NCBI GenBank assembly: GCA_020850535.1
Contig: JADZEM010000206.1
Coordinates: 1-56,363, forward strand
Direction of reading: 5' to 3'
Source: Chloroflexota bacterium
GTDB taxonomy: Bacteria; Chloroflexota; UBA6077; JACCZL01
Length of the DNA: 56,363 nucleotides
In this document: positions 24,217 to 32,607 of the stretch, piece after piece
Layout of the letters: every line of letters begins with the position of its first letter
How positions within the stretch are numbered: position 1 is the stretch's first letter
Translations under genes and position numbers: made by a program
Notes under the pieces: model-generated
What the model was told of the DNA's origin: nothing
The model's input: only the letters and a program-made list of their open reading frames with translations
Databases searched by the model: none

Positions 24217-26478
24217 ATGAGTGGCCGTGAGTCCCCCGAGACCGTCTCGACGACACGACGCCGTGTTACTCGCCGTCTCTTTCTGCGCGCGGGTGTGGTG
24301 ACGCTCGCCGCCGTGCCGCTGGCAGCGGCCTGCGCGCCGCAGGCCCCAACTCCTGCGCCGACTGCTGCCCCGGCCAAGCCGGCCGAGGCTGCCAAGCCCA
24401 CCGAAGCGGCCAAGCCGGCTGAGGCTGCCAAGCCGGCAGCCGCGGCTCCGACCACCGCGCCGGCCGCCGCGAAGCCGGCTGAGGCCGCCAAGCCGGCGGA
24501 AGCGGCCAAGCCCGCCGCTGCAGCTCCCGCCCCGAGTGGCGCCGCTCAGAAGCCGGGCGCACAGTTGATCGGCAAGCTCGAGGGGGCGACGGTCGTCCTC
24601 GATGCCGGGCAGACGCCCAAGGCGTTCAAGGAGGCGCCGATGCTCGCGGAGCTGGTCAAGGCCGGCAAGCTGCCGCCCGTCGAGCAGCGCCTCCCGACCG
24701 AGCCGCTGGTGGTCAAGCCGCTGCGGGAGACTGGCAAGTACGGCGGCACCTGGCGGCGCGGCTTCACCGGCCCGTTCGACACCTCCAACGGCCATCGTGC
24801 GGCGCAGAACGACAAGATCCTCTTCTTCGACTACACCGGCACCAAGCTGGTCCCGAACATCGCGAAGGGCTGGGAGGTCAGCCAGGACGGCAAGGTCACC
24901 ACGGTCTTCCTGCGGAAGGGCCACAAGTGGTCAGACGGGACGCCGTTCACCGCCGACGACTTCGTCTTCTGGTTCGAGGATGTGTACCAGAACAAGGATC
25001 TGAACCCGACGCCGATGGGCGCGATGTCGATCAACGGCAAACCGATCAAGATCGAGAAGGGCGACGAGACGACCGTCAGGTTTGTCGCGCCGGAGCCGTA
25101 CTTCGCGCTGCCGACGGTGCTGGCGGCGGTGCTCGGTATCGGCCACCATGCGCGGTTCGGGCGTGAAAATCAGGGCGGCTTTGCGCCAGCGCACTATCTG
25201 AAGCAGTTCCACCCGAAGTACGCCGGTCAGGACGCCGTCAACAAGCTCGCCACGGACATGAAGTTTGACGGCTGGGTGCTCCTGTTCAAGAACCGCAACG
25301 ACGCCTGCCGCAACGAGGAGCTGCCGGTCCTGACGCCCTGGAAGACGGCTACGCCGATCACCACGCCGACCTGGACGCTCGAACGGAACCCGTACAGCAT
25401 CTGGGTGGACACCGAGGGGAACCAGCTTCCGTACATCGACAAGGTCCAGATGACGCTGGCCGAGAACCTGGAGGTCGCCAACCTGCGCGCCGTGGCCGGC
25501 GAGTACGACGAGCAGGCCCGCCACATCGACATCGGCAAGCTGCCGGTGCTGCTGGAGAACCAGCAGAAGGGCAACTACACCGTCCGGCTGGACCCGTCGG
25601 CCCAGGGCGCGGACGTGGCCCTCTGCTGCAACCAGAGCTACGAGAAGGATCCCGAGGTCGCGAAGTGGCTGACGAACCGCGATTTCCGGATCGCGCTCTC
25701 GCAGGCCATCGACCGCGCGCAGATCGACGAGGCGTTCGTGCTGGGCCTGGGTCAGATCGGGTCGGCGGCCCCTGGCGATGAGACGCTGTTCTCGCCCGGA
25801 CCGGAGTTCCGCACGCTGCACTCGACGCTGGACGTCAACAAGTCGAACGAACTGCTGGACAAGCTCGGCCTGACGAAGAAGGACGCCGAGGGGTACCGCC
25901 TGCGGACGGACAACGGTCAGCGGCTGCGGATCGAGATGACAGCGTACGTCGGGTTCCTGCCGTTCACCCGCATCGCCGAGATGATCGCGCAGCACTGGAA
26001 GAAGGTCGGCATTCAGGGCGACGTGGTGGAGCAGGAGCGCGGCTTGACCGACACCCGCCTGAAGAACAACGAGACACAGATCTACTTCGACACCCAGTGG
26101 GGTGCCGACAACATCTTCGGCCACAACCCGTTCTTCTTCCCGTACACCACCAACAGCCCGATTGGGCCGCTCTACGGCGTGTGGTTCCAGAGCGCCGGCG
26201 CGCAGGGCAAGGAGCCGCCGGCCCGGATGAAGGAGCTGATGGACATCTACCGGAAGGCGGCCGGCCAGCCCGACACCGAGCGCATCCGGATGGGCAAGGA
26301 GGCGATGAAGATCTCGCTGGACGAGCTGTGGCTGATCGGCATCGTGTCGAACTCGCCGGCCTCGCAGGGCGTCCGCGTGGTCAAGAACACCCTGGGGAAC
26401 GTCCCCGAGCGGATGTGGAACAGCGCCGTCTCGGACAACCCGATGATCGCGCACCCCGAGACGTACTACTTCAAGTAG
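24217..26478 (+). CDS. ABC transporter solute-binding lipoprotein, family 5 (peptide/oligosaccharide type)
   Basis: A 753-residue extracytoplasmic binding protein of the SBP_bac_5 family. The N-terminus has a twin-arginine-like RRLFLRAG, a hydrophobic segment and the lipobox LAAAC, so it is probably a Tat-exported lipoprotein. A low-complexity linker of about 70 residues follows, built from AEAAKP units and related Ala/Pro repeats. The binding domain includes WEVSQDGKVTTVFLRKGHKWSDGTPFTADD. The start ATG 24217 has GAGAGGAAAGG upstream. No permease or ATPase gene is adjacent, so its transporter is elsewhere or shared. Neighbouring LacI and GH31 genes suggest a glycan ligand, although the family also binds peptides. 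Confidence 0.9.
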   Translation: MSGRESPETVSTTRRRVTRRLFLRAGVVTLAAVPLAAACAPQAPTPAPTAAPAKPAEAAKPTEAAKPAEAAKPAAAAPTTAPAAAKPAEAAKPAEAAKPAAAAPAPSGAAQKPGAQLIGKLEGATVVLDAGQTPKAFKEAPMLAELVKAGKLPPVEQRLPTEPLVVKPLRETGKYGGTWRRGFTGPFDTSNGHRAAQNDKILFFDYTGTKLVPNIAKGWEVSQDGKVTTVFLRKGHKWSDGTPFTADDFVFWFEDVYQNKDLNPTPMGAMSINGKPIKIEKGDETTVRFVAPEPYFALPTVLAAVLGIGHHARFGRENQGGFAPAHYLKQFHPKYAGQDAVNKLATDMKFDGWVLLFKNRNDACRNEELPVLTPWKTATPITTPTWTLERNPYSIWVDTEGNQLPYIDKVQMTLAENLEVANLRAVAGEYDEQARHIDIGKLPVLLENQQKGNYTVRLDPSAQGADVALCCNQSYEKDPEVAKWLTNRDFRIALSQAIDRAQIDEAFVLGLGQIGSAAPGDETLFSPGPEFRTLHSTLDVNKSNELLDKLGLTKKDAEGYRLRTDNGQRLRIEMTAYVGFLPFTRIAEMIAQHWKKVGIQGDVVEQERGLTDTRLKNNETQIYFDTQWGADNIFGHNPFFFPYTTNSPIGPLYGVWFQSAGAQGKEPPARMKELMDIYRKAAGQPDTERIRMGKEAMKISLDELWLIGIVSNSPASQGVRVVKNTLGNVPERMWNSAVSDNPMIAHPETYYFK

Positions 26479-26516
26479 ACAGTTGCGGAGCTGATTGCAC
26501 GAGCGCGATGTACCCT

Positions 26517-26672
26517 TGTCATCCTGAGCGAAGCGAAGGACCTCACCCGCTGACGCGGGCTTGACGGACAGCGGGAGCCGACGAACACGGGGATCGGTGT
26601 ATGACGCGGGCTTGACGGACAGCGGGTGAGGTCCTTCGTTGCGTTCGCAAGCTCACTTCACTCAGGATGACA
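26517..26672. repeat. Palindromic interspersed element, copy 3 with internal duplication
   Basis: Ends are TGTCATCCTGAGCGAAGCG and CACTTCACTCAGGATGACA, terminal inverted repeats of 12 or more bp. The inner arms GAAGGACCTCACCCGCTG and CAGCGGGTGAGGTCCTTC are intact. The central TGACGCGGGCTTGACGGACA module occurs twice (26551-26575 and 26602-26626). It lies between the solute-binding protein gene and argG, and no gene is seen in 26479-26809. Confidence 0.9.
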
Positions 26673-26749
26673 TGCTCTCCAGAAGACGTGCCCTCAGGGC
26701 GACATGCTCTTCAGAGGACATGCTCTTCAGGCTGACGTGCTCTTCCCGG
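26669..26749 (+). repeat. Degenerate 16-bp tandem repeat upstream of argG
   Basis: Five units, GACATGCTCTCCAGAA, GACGTGCCCTCAGGGC, GACATGCTCTTCAGAG, GACATGCTCTTCAGGCT and GACGTGCTCTTCCCGG, run head to tail (one of 17 nt). The first unit shares its GACA with the right end of the palindromic element. The array ends 60 nt before argG. Confidence 0.8.
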
Positions 26750-26809
26750 CTCCTCACTTGCGCTGCTTGCTCCCGTGCGGCATCCTTCCCGCTCGGGAGC
26801 GGTCAGCGC

Positions 26810-28078
26810 ATGGACAGGGTCATCCTCGCGTACTCGGGCGGACTCGATACCTCGGTTGCGATCCAGTGGCTGCGCGAGACACTCGACGTCGATGTGGTCT
26901 GCGTCACGGTGGACATCGGGAACGAGCGCGACGTCGAAGCGATTCAGGAGAAGGCCCTCCGCATCGGCGCGACGAAGGCGTTCGTCCACGACGCCAGGAC
27001 CGATTTCGTCAACTACTTCGTCTGGCCGAGCCTCCAGGCTGGCGCGATCTACGAAGGACAGTACCCGCTCGCCACGGCGCTCGCCCGCCCGCTGATCGCC
27101 AAGATCATGGTGGACTACGCGCTCCAGGAGGGCGCAACCGCCATCGCGCACGGGTGCAGCGGCAAGGGCAACGACCAGATCCGTTTCGAGGTGTCCATCG
27201 CCGCGCTGGCGCCACAGCTTCGAACGCTCGCCCCCGTCCGGGAGTGGGGCTGGACGCGCGAGGACGTGATCCTCTACGCCCAGAGGCACCGGATCCCCGT
27301 GTCGGTGACCATCGGCAGCCCGTACAGCGTCGATCAGAACCTCTGGGGGCGGGGCATCGAGGCCGGCATTCTTGAGGATCCGTGGGCCGAGCCGCCCGAG
27401 GATGTGTACGCCTGGACGATGAACGAGCGGCACACGCCGGCCGAGCCAAGCTACGTCGAGATCGCGTTCCGGAACGGCATCCCGGTCGCGCTTGACGGCG
27501 ACGAGTTGGACGGGCCGGCCCTGGTCGAACGGCTCAACGACCTGGCCGGTTCGCACGGCGTCGGACGCATCGACCACGTCGAGAATCGCTACGTCGGGAT
27601 CAAGTCGCGCGAGATCTACGAGTGCCCGGCCGCGACCGTCCTCCACGACGCGCACGCCGCCCTCGAAACGATGACGCTCACGCGGGACCAGATGCGGTTC
27701 AAGCAGCACGTCTCCAACGAGCTTGCCCATCTGATCTACAACGGGTTCTGGTTTTCCGCGCACACCCAGGATCTGATGTCCTACGTCGCCTCGACCCAGC
27801 GCTTCGCGAACGGCGCGGTCCGGGTCAAGCTGTTCAAGGGGAAGTGCGCGGTCGTCGGTCGGAAGGCCGAGCACTCGCTGTACAACGAAGCGCTGGCCAC
27901 CTACGGCGAGGGCGACCAGTTCGACCGCGAGGCGTCGGCCGGGTTCATCAAGATCGCCGGGATGGCGGTCACCAACCAGGCCCGCTCGCAGCTGCTGCTG
28001 GGCGCGGGCGCGACTGACAAACTGATGCGCCTGGCAGCCGGCCAGCGCGCCGACGATGAGGGAGGCTCAGACGCCTGA
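26810..28078 (+). CDS. argG: Argininosuccinate synthase
   Basis: A 422-residue enzyme that condenses citrulline and aspartate with ATP in arginine synthesis. The ATP-pyrophosphatase P-loop YSGGLDTSV lies at residues 8-16. The HGCSGKGNDQIRFE segment, the conserved VGRIDHVENRYVGIKSRE stretch and the EAPAAT-like ECPAAT block are all present. ATG 26810 gives the family N-terminus; the frame is open upstream to 26639, but that part is tandem repeat. Its stop TGA overlaps the argH start by one base, indicating coupled translation. No other arg gene is in the window. Confidence 0.96.
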   Translation: MDRVILAYSGGLDTSVAIQWLRETLDVDVVCVTVDIGNERDVEAIQEKALRIGATKAFVHDARTDFVNYFVWPSLQAGAIYEGQYPLATALARPLIAKIMVDYALQEGATAIAHGCSGKGNDQIRFEVSIAALAPQLRTLAPVREWGWTREDVILYAQRHRIPVSVTIGSPYSVDQNLWGRGIEAGILEDPWAEPPEDVYAWTMNERHTPAEPSYVEIAFRNGIPVALDGDELDGPALVERLNDLAGSHGVGRIDHVENRYVGIKSREIYECPAATVLHDAHAALETMTLTRDQMRFKQHVSNELAHLIYNGFWFSAHTQDLMSYVASTQRFANGAVRVKLFKGKCAVVGRKAEHSLYNEALATYGEGDQFDREASAGFIKIAGMAVTNQARSQLLLGAGATDKLMRLAAGQRADDEGGSDA

Positions 28079-29541
28079 TGGCTGACTCACAGCAAGGAGC
28101 GGGCGGCGCCACGCTCTACTCGCACCGCTTCACGAAGGCCCAGGCGGCTGGCCTCAAGGCGATCAACGACTCGCTTCCCGTTGACCGACGCATGTACGAA
28201 GAGGACATCATCGGGAGCATCGCCCACGCCCGGATGCTGGGCCGGCAGGGCATCATCCCGGCCGAAGACGCCCGCGCCATCGTCGACGGGCTGGTCAGGC
28301 TGCACGCCGAGCTGGGCGCGGCGGGCGGCGTCCCGGCCGATGCCGACGACGAGGACATCCACACGTTCGTCGAGCGGCGGCTGGGCGAGATGATCGGCGC
28401 GGCGGCCGGGCGGCTGCACACCGCCCGCTCCCGCAACGACCAGGTTGCCAACGACCTCCGGATGTGGAGCCGCGCCGCCATCTGCGACGGCACCACGGCT
28501 GCGCTCGCGCTCCAGGCCGCCTTCATCGACCGGGCCGAGCGCGACCGTGGCCTGATCCTGCCTGGTTACACCCACGTCCAGCGCGGCCAGCCGGTCCTGA
28601 TCGCCCATCACTGGCTCGCCTATGCCGAGATGCTCAAGCGGGATGTCAGCCGGCTGGAAGACTGCCTCGCGCGGATGGACGAGCTGACGCTCGGGGCCGG
28701 CGCGCTGGCCGGCTCGCCGTACCCGCTGGATCGCCAGTACGCCGCCGGCCTGCTCGGGTTCAGCCGGGTGGCCGGCAACAGCATGGACGCCGTCGCGGAC
28801 CGCGATTTTGTGGTCGAGCACCTGTCGATCATGGCCTTGATGGCGGTGCACCTGTCGCGGCTCGGCGAGGAGCTGGTGCTCTGGAGCAGCGCCGAGTTCG
28901 GCTTCATCGAGATGGATGACGCCTACTCGACGGGCAGCAGCATCATGCCCCAGAAGAAGAACGCCGACGCCGCCGAGCTGATCCGTGGCAAGTCAGGCAG
29001 GGCGGTCGGCACGCTGGTGCAGCTGCTGGTGACCCTCAAGGGCCTGCCGATGACCTACAACAAGGACATGCAGGAGGACAAGGAAGGGTACTTCCGGGCC
29101 GTTGACGACGTGCAGACTTGCCTGCAACTGGCCGCCGAGATGGTCGCCACGCTGCGGGTTCGGCCTGAGGGCCTGCGCGCCGCCGTCTCCGATCCGCTGC
29201 TGCTGGCCACCGATCTGGCCGACTACCTGACGCGCTCAGGCCTGCCGTTCCGCGAAGCGCACGGGGTGGTCGGGGCCATCGTGCGCGATTTCGGCGCGTC
29301 GTTCACGCGGCAGCCGGCCAGCGAGCTGGCGAAGTACCACGCGCTGCTGTCGGACGGCCTGCCGCCGCTCACGCCGCGCACCTCTGTTCAGTCTCGCGAC
29401 ATTCTGGGAGGGACTGCGCCGCGCCAGGTCTCCAGCGCGATCCGCCGCGCCCGCAAAGAGCACATGCTGGCCGCCGCGCGCCTGAAGAAACTCCGCGCCG
29501 CGCTGCCGTCTGTGGAGGGGCTGGCGGCGTTGCCCTGGTAG
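28078..29541 (+). CDS. argH: Argininosuccinate lyase
   Basis: A 487-residue member of the fumarase/aspartase superfamily that splits argininosuccinate into arginine and fumarate. The signature GSSIMPQKKN is at residues 286-295 with the catalytic Ser in the flexible loop. The HTARSRNDQVANDLRMW block and the GYTHVQRGQPV segment with the catalytic His are present. It is about 25 residues longer than typical, including a short N-terminal extension. It starts at ATG 28078 inside the TGATG overlap with argG and forms a two-gene arginine operon. Confidence 0.96.
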   Translation: MADSQQGAGGATLYSHRFTKAQAAGLKAINDSLPVDRRMYEEDIIGSIAHARMLGRQGIIPAEDARAIVDGLVRLHAELGAAGGVPADADDEDIHTFVERRLGEMIGAAAGRLHTARSRNDQVANDLRMWSRAAICDGTTAALALQAAFIDRAERDRGLILPGYTHVQRGQPVLIAHHWLAYAEMLKRDVSRLEDCLARMDELTLGAGALAGSPYPLDRQYAAGLLGFSRVAGNSMDAVADRDFVVEHLSIMALMAVHLSRLGEELVLWSSAEFGFIEMDDAYSTGSSIMPQKKNADAAELIRGKSGRAVGTLVQLLVTLKGLPMTYNKDMQEDKEGYFRAVDDVQTCLQLAAEMVATLRVRPEGLRAAVSDPLLLATDLADYLTRSGLPFREAHGVVGAIVRDFGASFTRQPASELAKYHALLSDGLPPLTPRTSVQSRDILGGTAPRQVSSAIRRARKEHMLAAARLKKLRAALPSVEGLAALPW

Positions 29542-29552
29542 CGGAGCGGGGC

Positions 29553-30341
29553 CTACGGAGCCAGGGCGAGGCGGGGTGCGAGGCCGCCCCAGATCGCCGT
29601 CGCGATGGCGTCGTGGCCGTCGGCGTTCGGATGGATGTCCGTGCAGGAGACCCGCAGCGAACTCTGCGAGAACCAGCCGGTCGGCTCGCGGCCCTCGTGC
29701 CCCTTGAAGAGCGGCGCGAGATCGACCACCATCGTGCGTGGCGCAAACTCGGCCGCGACATCCGAGATGGTGCTGTTCAGGAAGCGCAGGGCGGCGTCGG
29801 TGGTGCCGGGCGCGCAGGCCGAGCCGCGCGGGAACGGATTGAAGTAGGTCGTGACGATGATCGTCGCGCCCGTCTCGCTGAAGAGTCGGTGAAGGATCGC
29901 GCGGAGGTTGCTCTCGTACTGGGGCACCGCGCGCAAGAGCGTCATGCCGTCGCAACGCGTCTGCGGGTTCTTGTCGACCGTGGCTGAGGCACACTCGAAC
30001 GCGGGAACCAGGAAGTCGTTTGCGCCGACGGTCACGCTGACCAGCTCGGGCTGAATCGCTCGGACATCGTCCATCTGGCTCGACAGCACGCCGTCGCTGC
30101 GCTCGCCGGCCCGCGCTCGGTTCAGCAGGCGGACCGGCCGGCCGCTGGCGTCGGCCAGGCGCTGCCCGAGCCGGTACGGATACCCGATCCCGTCAGACAG
30201 GTCTGCGCCAGAGGGTACGGAGTCGCCCAAGGCAAGGTACAGCAGCTCAGGTGGGGCCGCAAGCGTCGGCGCAGCAAGCGGCCACCCGACGACCGTCAGG
30301 GCCAGGATCGCGGGCAGGAGCAGGCGAGTAAGGCGATGCAT
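29553..30341 (-). CDS. Secreted SGNH/GDSL hydrolase
   Basis: A 262-residue serine esterase or lipase-like protein. A signal peptide (about residues 1-28, ending near PTLAAP) directs export. Block I is LALGDSVPSG with the nucleophile Ser, block II contributes Gly in RARAGERS, block III is VGANDF, and block V is DIHPNADGH with the Asp and His. All SGNH residues are present, so it should be active, possibly removing acyl groups from cell-surface polysaccharide, a guess from the neighbouring glycan genes. The Cys residues may form disulfides. It lies 149 nt downstream of the MraY-like gene. Confidence 0.88.
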   Translation of the reverse strand: MHRLTRLLLPAILALTVVGWPLAAPTLAAPPELLYLALGDSVPSGADLSDGIGYPYRLGQRLADASGRPVRLLNRARAGERSDGVLSSQMDDVRAIQPELVSVTVGANDFLVPAFECASATVDKNPQTRCDGMTLLRAVPQYESNLRAILHRLFSETGATIIVTTYFNPFPRGSACAPGTTDAALRFLNSTISDVAAEFAPRTMVVDLAPLFKGHEGREPTGWFSQSSLRVSCTDIHPNADGHDAIATAIWGGLAPRLALAP

Positions 30342-30490
30342 CGTTCAGCAGTAACGGATCGGCCGGCCCATGGGTGTACGTCTTGCGATCGTTCGCGGTC
30401 CGACGCCTGGTCGACACGACGCCGTCGGCGAGCGTTACGTTCCCTCCGGGCAGTGTACGCCCACCGTGGTGCCAATGGCTGTTGGCTTGC

Positions 30491-31576
30491 TTACAGCTTG
30501 TGGATCGTCTTCTGCCGCTGCTTGACGCTCAGGTACGTGACGGTTGCTAGCACCACGCCCATCACCGCCACCATGCCGATGCTCAGCCAGAGCTTGGTCA
30601 TCGGGGGGGTCAGGTACGGCCCTTCCAGCGGCGCGTGCAACGTCAGGCTGAGCAATCCGAAGATGCCGCAGATGGCGTAGAGCAGGATCACGCTCTGTAG
30701 CTGGCTCAGGCCGAGGGCGTGCAGTCGTTGGGGAAGCAGCTCGCTGTCGCCGCCCTTGAACGGCGACCGTCCGGCCAGCGCCCGCCGCCCGATCACCCAG
30801 GCCGTGTTGAGGATCGGCACGCCCAACACCACGAACGCCGTGCCGACCTTCGCCCCGCCGATCACGCTCATCGTCGCCAGCCAGTAGCCGAGCAACACCG
30901 AGCCGGACGTGCCCATGAAGATCCGGGCCGGGTGGAAATTGTGCGGCAGAAAGCCGAGAGTCGCGCCGGCCAGCGCCAGCGGCAGCACGGCGATGGTGTA
31001 CTGCCCGAACATCAGGCTGCGGAAGAAGAGCACGCCAGCGCCCATCAGCGCGATCCCACCCGCCAGCCCGTCCATTACGTCGATCAAGTTGATGGCGTTG
31101 ATCATCCCGACGATCCAGAGCAGGGTCAGCAGGATGCCGAGCCAGGCCGGCAGCTCGACGGCCGAGCCGAGCGGCGAGGCGATGCTCTCGATGCGAAGTC
31201 CGAACAGGACCGGTATCGCGGCGATGGCGAACTGCCCGCCGAACTGCGCCGCCGCTCCGAGCCGCTTGGCGTCGTCGATCATCGCCAGCGGGATGACGAG
31301 CAGGCTGCCCAGCACCACGCCCAGCAGTTTCCAGTCGTCGCCGGGCGCGGCCTGGATCTCAGCGGGGCGCGCGAACACGGCAAACCCCACGGCAAGCCAG
31401 ACGGCGACCAGCATCCCGTAGCCGCCGCTGCGCGGAACCGCTCGGACCTGCACCTCGCCAGCGCGCGGAACGTCGATGGCGCCAAGCTTCTCAGCGTGGC
31501 GAACGGCGAGGCCGACTACCACGTAGCTCGTCAGAACAGCCAGCGCCGCAACCGCGACAATCCAGAGGGTGACCAT
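30491..31576 (-). CDS. MraY/WecA-family glycosyl-1-phosphate transferase with altered motifs
   Basis: A 361-residue polytopic protein of the polyprenyl-phosphate N-acetylhexosamine-1-phosphate transferase family, which starts glycan assembly on undecaprenyl phosphate. The first Asp pair (MIDDAKRLG, 101-102) and NAINLIDVMDGLAGG (160-174) are normal. The usual FMGDxGS reads FMGTSGS (220-226), so the conserved Asp is Thr. The cytoplasmic His motif (HLHHRL in WecA-like proteins) is replaced by ELLPQRLHALG (279-289). It may be inactive or use a different donor. It is encoded in a surface-polysaccharide block, downstream of the Rpn-like gene. Confidence 0.85.
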   Translation of the reverse strand: MVTLWIVAVAALAVLTSYVVVGLAVRHAEKLGAIDVPRAGEVQVRAVPRSGGYGMLVAVWLAVGFAVFARPAEIQAAPGDDWKLLGVVLGSLLVIPLAMIDDAKRLGAAAQFGGQFAIAAIPVLFGLRIESIASPLGSAVELPAWLGILLTLLWIVGMINAINLIDVMDGLAGGIALMGAGVLFFRSLMFGQYTIAVLPLALAGATLGFLPHNFHPARIFMGTSGSVLLGYWLATMSVIGGAKVGTAFVVLGVPILNTAWVIGRRALAGRSPFKGGDSELLPQRLHALGLSQLQSVILLYAICGIFGLLSLTLHAPLEGPYLTPPMTKLWLSIGMVAVMGVVLATVTYLSVKQRQKTIHKL

Positions 31577-31655
31577 GCCGCCGAACTGTACCGGTCAGCG
31601 ACGGGTCGTCGCACGCCGCGGCCTGTCCTGGTCTGCCATGCCGCTCGCCAGCAGG

Positions 31656-32558
31656 CTACTGGGACGATCTCGCCAGCAGCTCTGGCCACGATGATGCGTC
31701 GAGCACACCCTCTGCCAGCTGTTCGAGGGCCGCGACATCCTCAATCCGTTCCAGAGCCTCGCTGGTCTCCGGATCCGGCGGGCCGAACTTGTGGGTGCCG
31801 AGGCCGAGCAGAATTCGCCGCGCCCCGCGCACCTCACCGCGCTCGATGCCCTGCTCGATCCCGCGCTCGATGCCCTCGTTCACGATCATCTGGTACGTCA
31901 CGGACTCCCGCATGCGCTGCACCCTTTCGCTCAGTCCGCGTATCTGCTCTTCAGTGTACCGTACACCCATCATGAGCAGGGTTGCGGCCCAGAGCTCGTC
32001 CGTCAGCGACGGTGACGGCGACTCTCTCGAGAAGCGCTCGTCGAGGCGGTCGAGCACGTCAGCGAGCCGGTCGGGATGAAATGCCGCCAGTGGCGCGAGC
32101 GGCGCGACATTCAAGCTCCCGGCAAGCAACTCGTCAACGGGACGCTCCCAGAGCCTGACGACGCCGTACCGAAACAGAATCGTCGGATCGCCCGAGGGGC
32201 CGCGCTGCTCGAACGTGCCCGTCAGCTCGGGAGCGTTGGCTTCGGGCCGTAGCAGCACGACCGTCGTCGCGACTGGAACGTCGTGTCGGTGCAGCAGGAG
32301 GGCGTGGTACTGGAGCAGCCGGACGGGCAGGAATCGGTCGCGACTGGCCTGCACCTCCAGGTGGGCCAGCCAGGGCGTCGGCCCGTCCACGCGGAGCACC
32401 TTGTCCACAACGGCCAGGACGGTCGAGACGTCCGACTCAATCGTGCTGACGGGGCCGTCCACCGGCAGCCCGACCCAGGTCAGCCAGCCGGCCGGATCGC
32501 TGTCGATCAGCGTCCGTGACGCAACGTCGAATCGCCGGGGGCCGCCTCGCTCCTGCAC
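31656..32558 (-). CDS. Rpn-like PD-(D/E)xK nuclease family protein
   Basis: A 300-residue protein resembling the Rpn (recombination-promoting nuclease / former transposase_31 and DUF4351) group. The PD-(D/E)xK core is suggested by TPWLAHLEVQAS, where LEVQ gives the E-x-Q variant, followed by RFLPVRLLQYHALL. The C-terminal part has the characteristic ERGIEQGIERGEVRGARRIL charged repeat that many of these proteins carry. The start is given as GTG 32558; no ribosome site is evident, so it is uncertain. It sits between CapD-type and MraY-type genes, an unexpected place for a DNA enzyme. Confidence 0.75.
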   Translation of the reverse strand: MQERGGPRRFDVASRTLIDSDPAGWLTWVGLPVDGPVSTIESDVSTVLAVVDKVLRVDGPTPWLAHLEVQASRDRFLPVRLLQYHALLLHRHDVPVATTVVLLRPEANAPELTGTFEQRGPSGDPTILFRYGVVRLWERPVDELLAGSLNVAPLAPLAAFHPDRLADVLDRLDERFSRESPSPSLTDELWAATLLMMGVRYTEEQIRGLSERVQRMRESVTYQMIVNEGIERGIEQGIERGEVRGARRILLGLGTHKFGPPDPETSEALERIEDVAALEQLAEGVLDASSWPELLARSSQ

Positions 32559-32607
32559 GAACGCCAGTGTACAGCATGCGATTGACGCATGGCAGGTTCG
32601 ACCGGAT

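Noticed and set aside
20316-26454. Long minus-strand frames antisense to LacI, GH31 and the binding protein (20316-22193, 22818-24509, 24931-26454)
   Set aside because: Codon-mirror shadows; the AEAAKP linker repeats read in reverse give a Gly/Leu/Ala run that looks protein-like but has no support.
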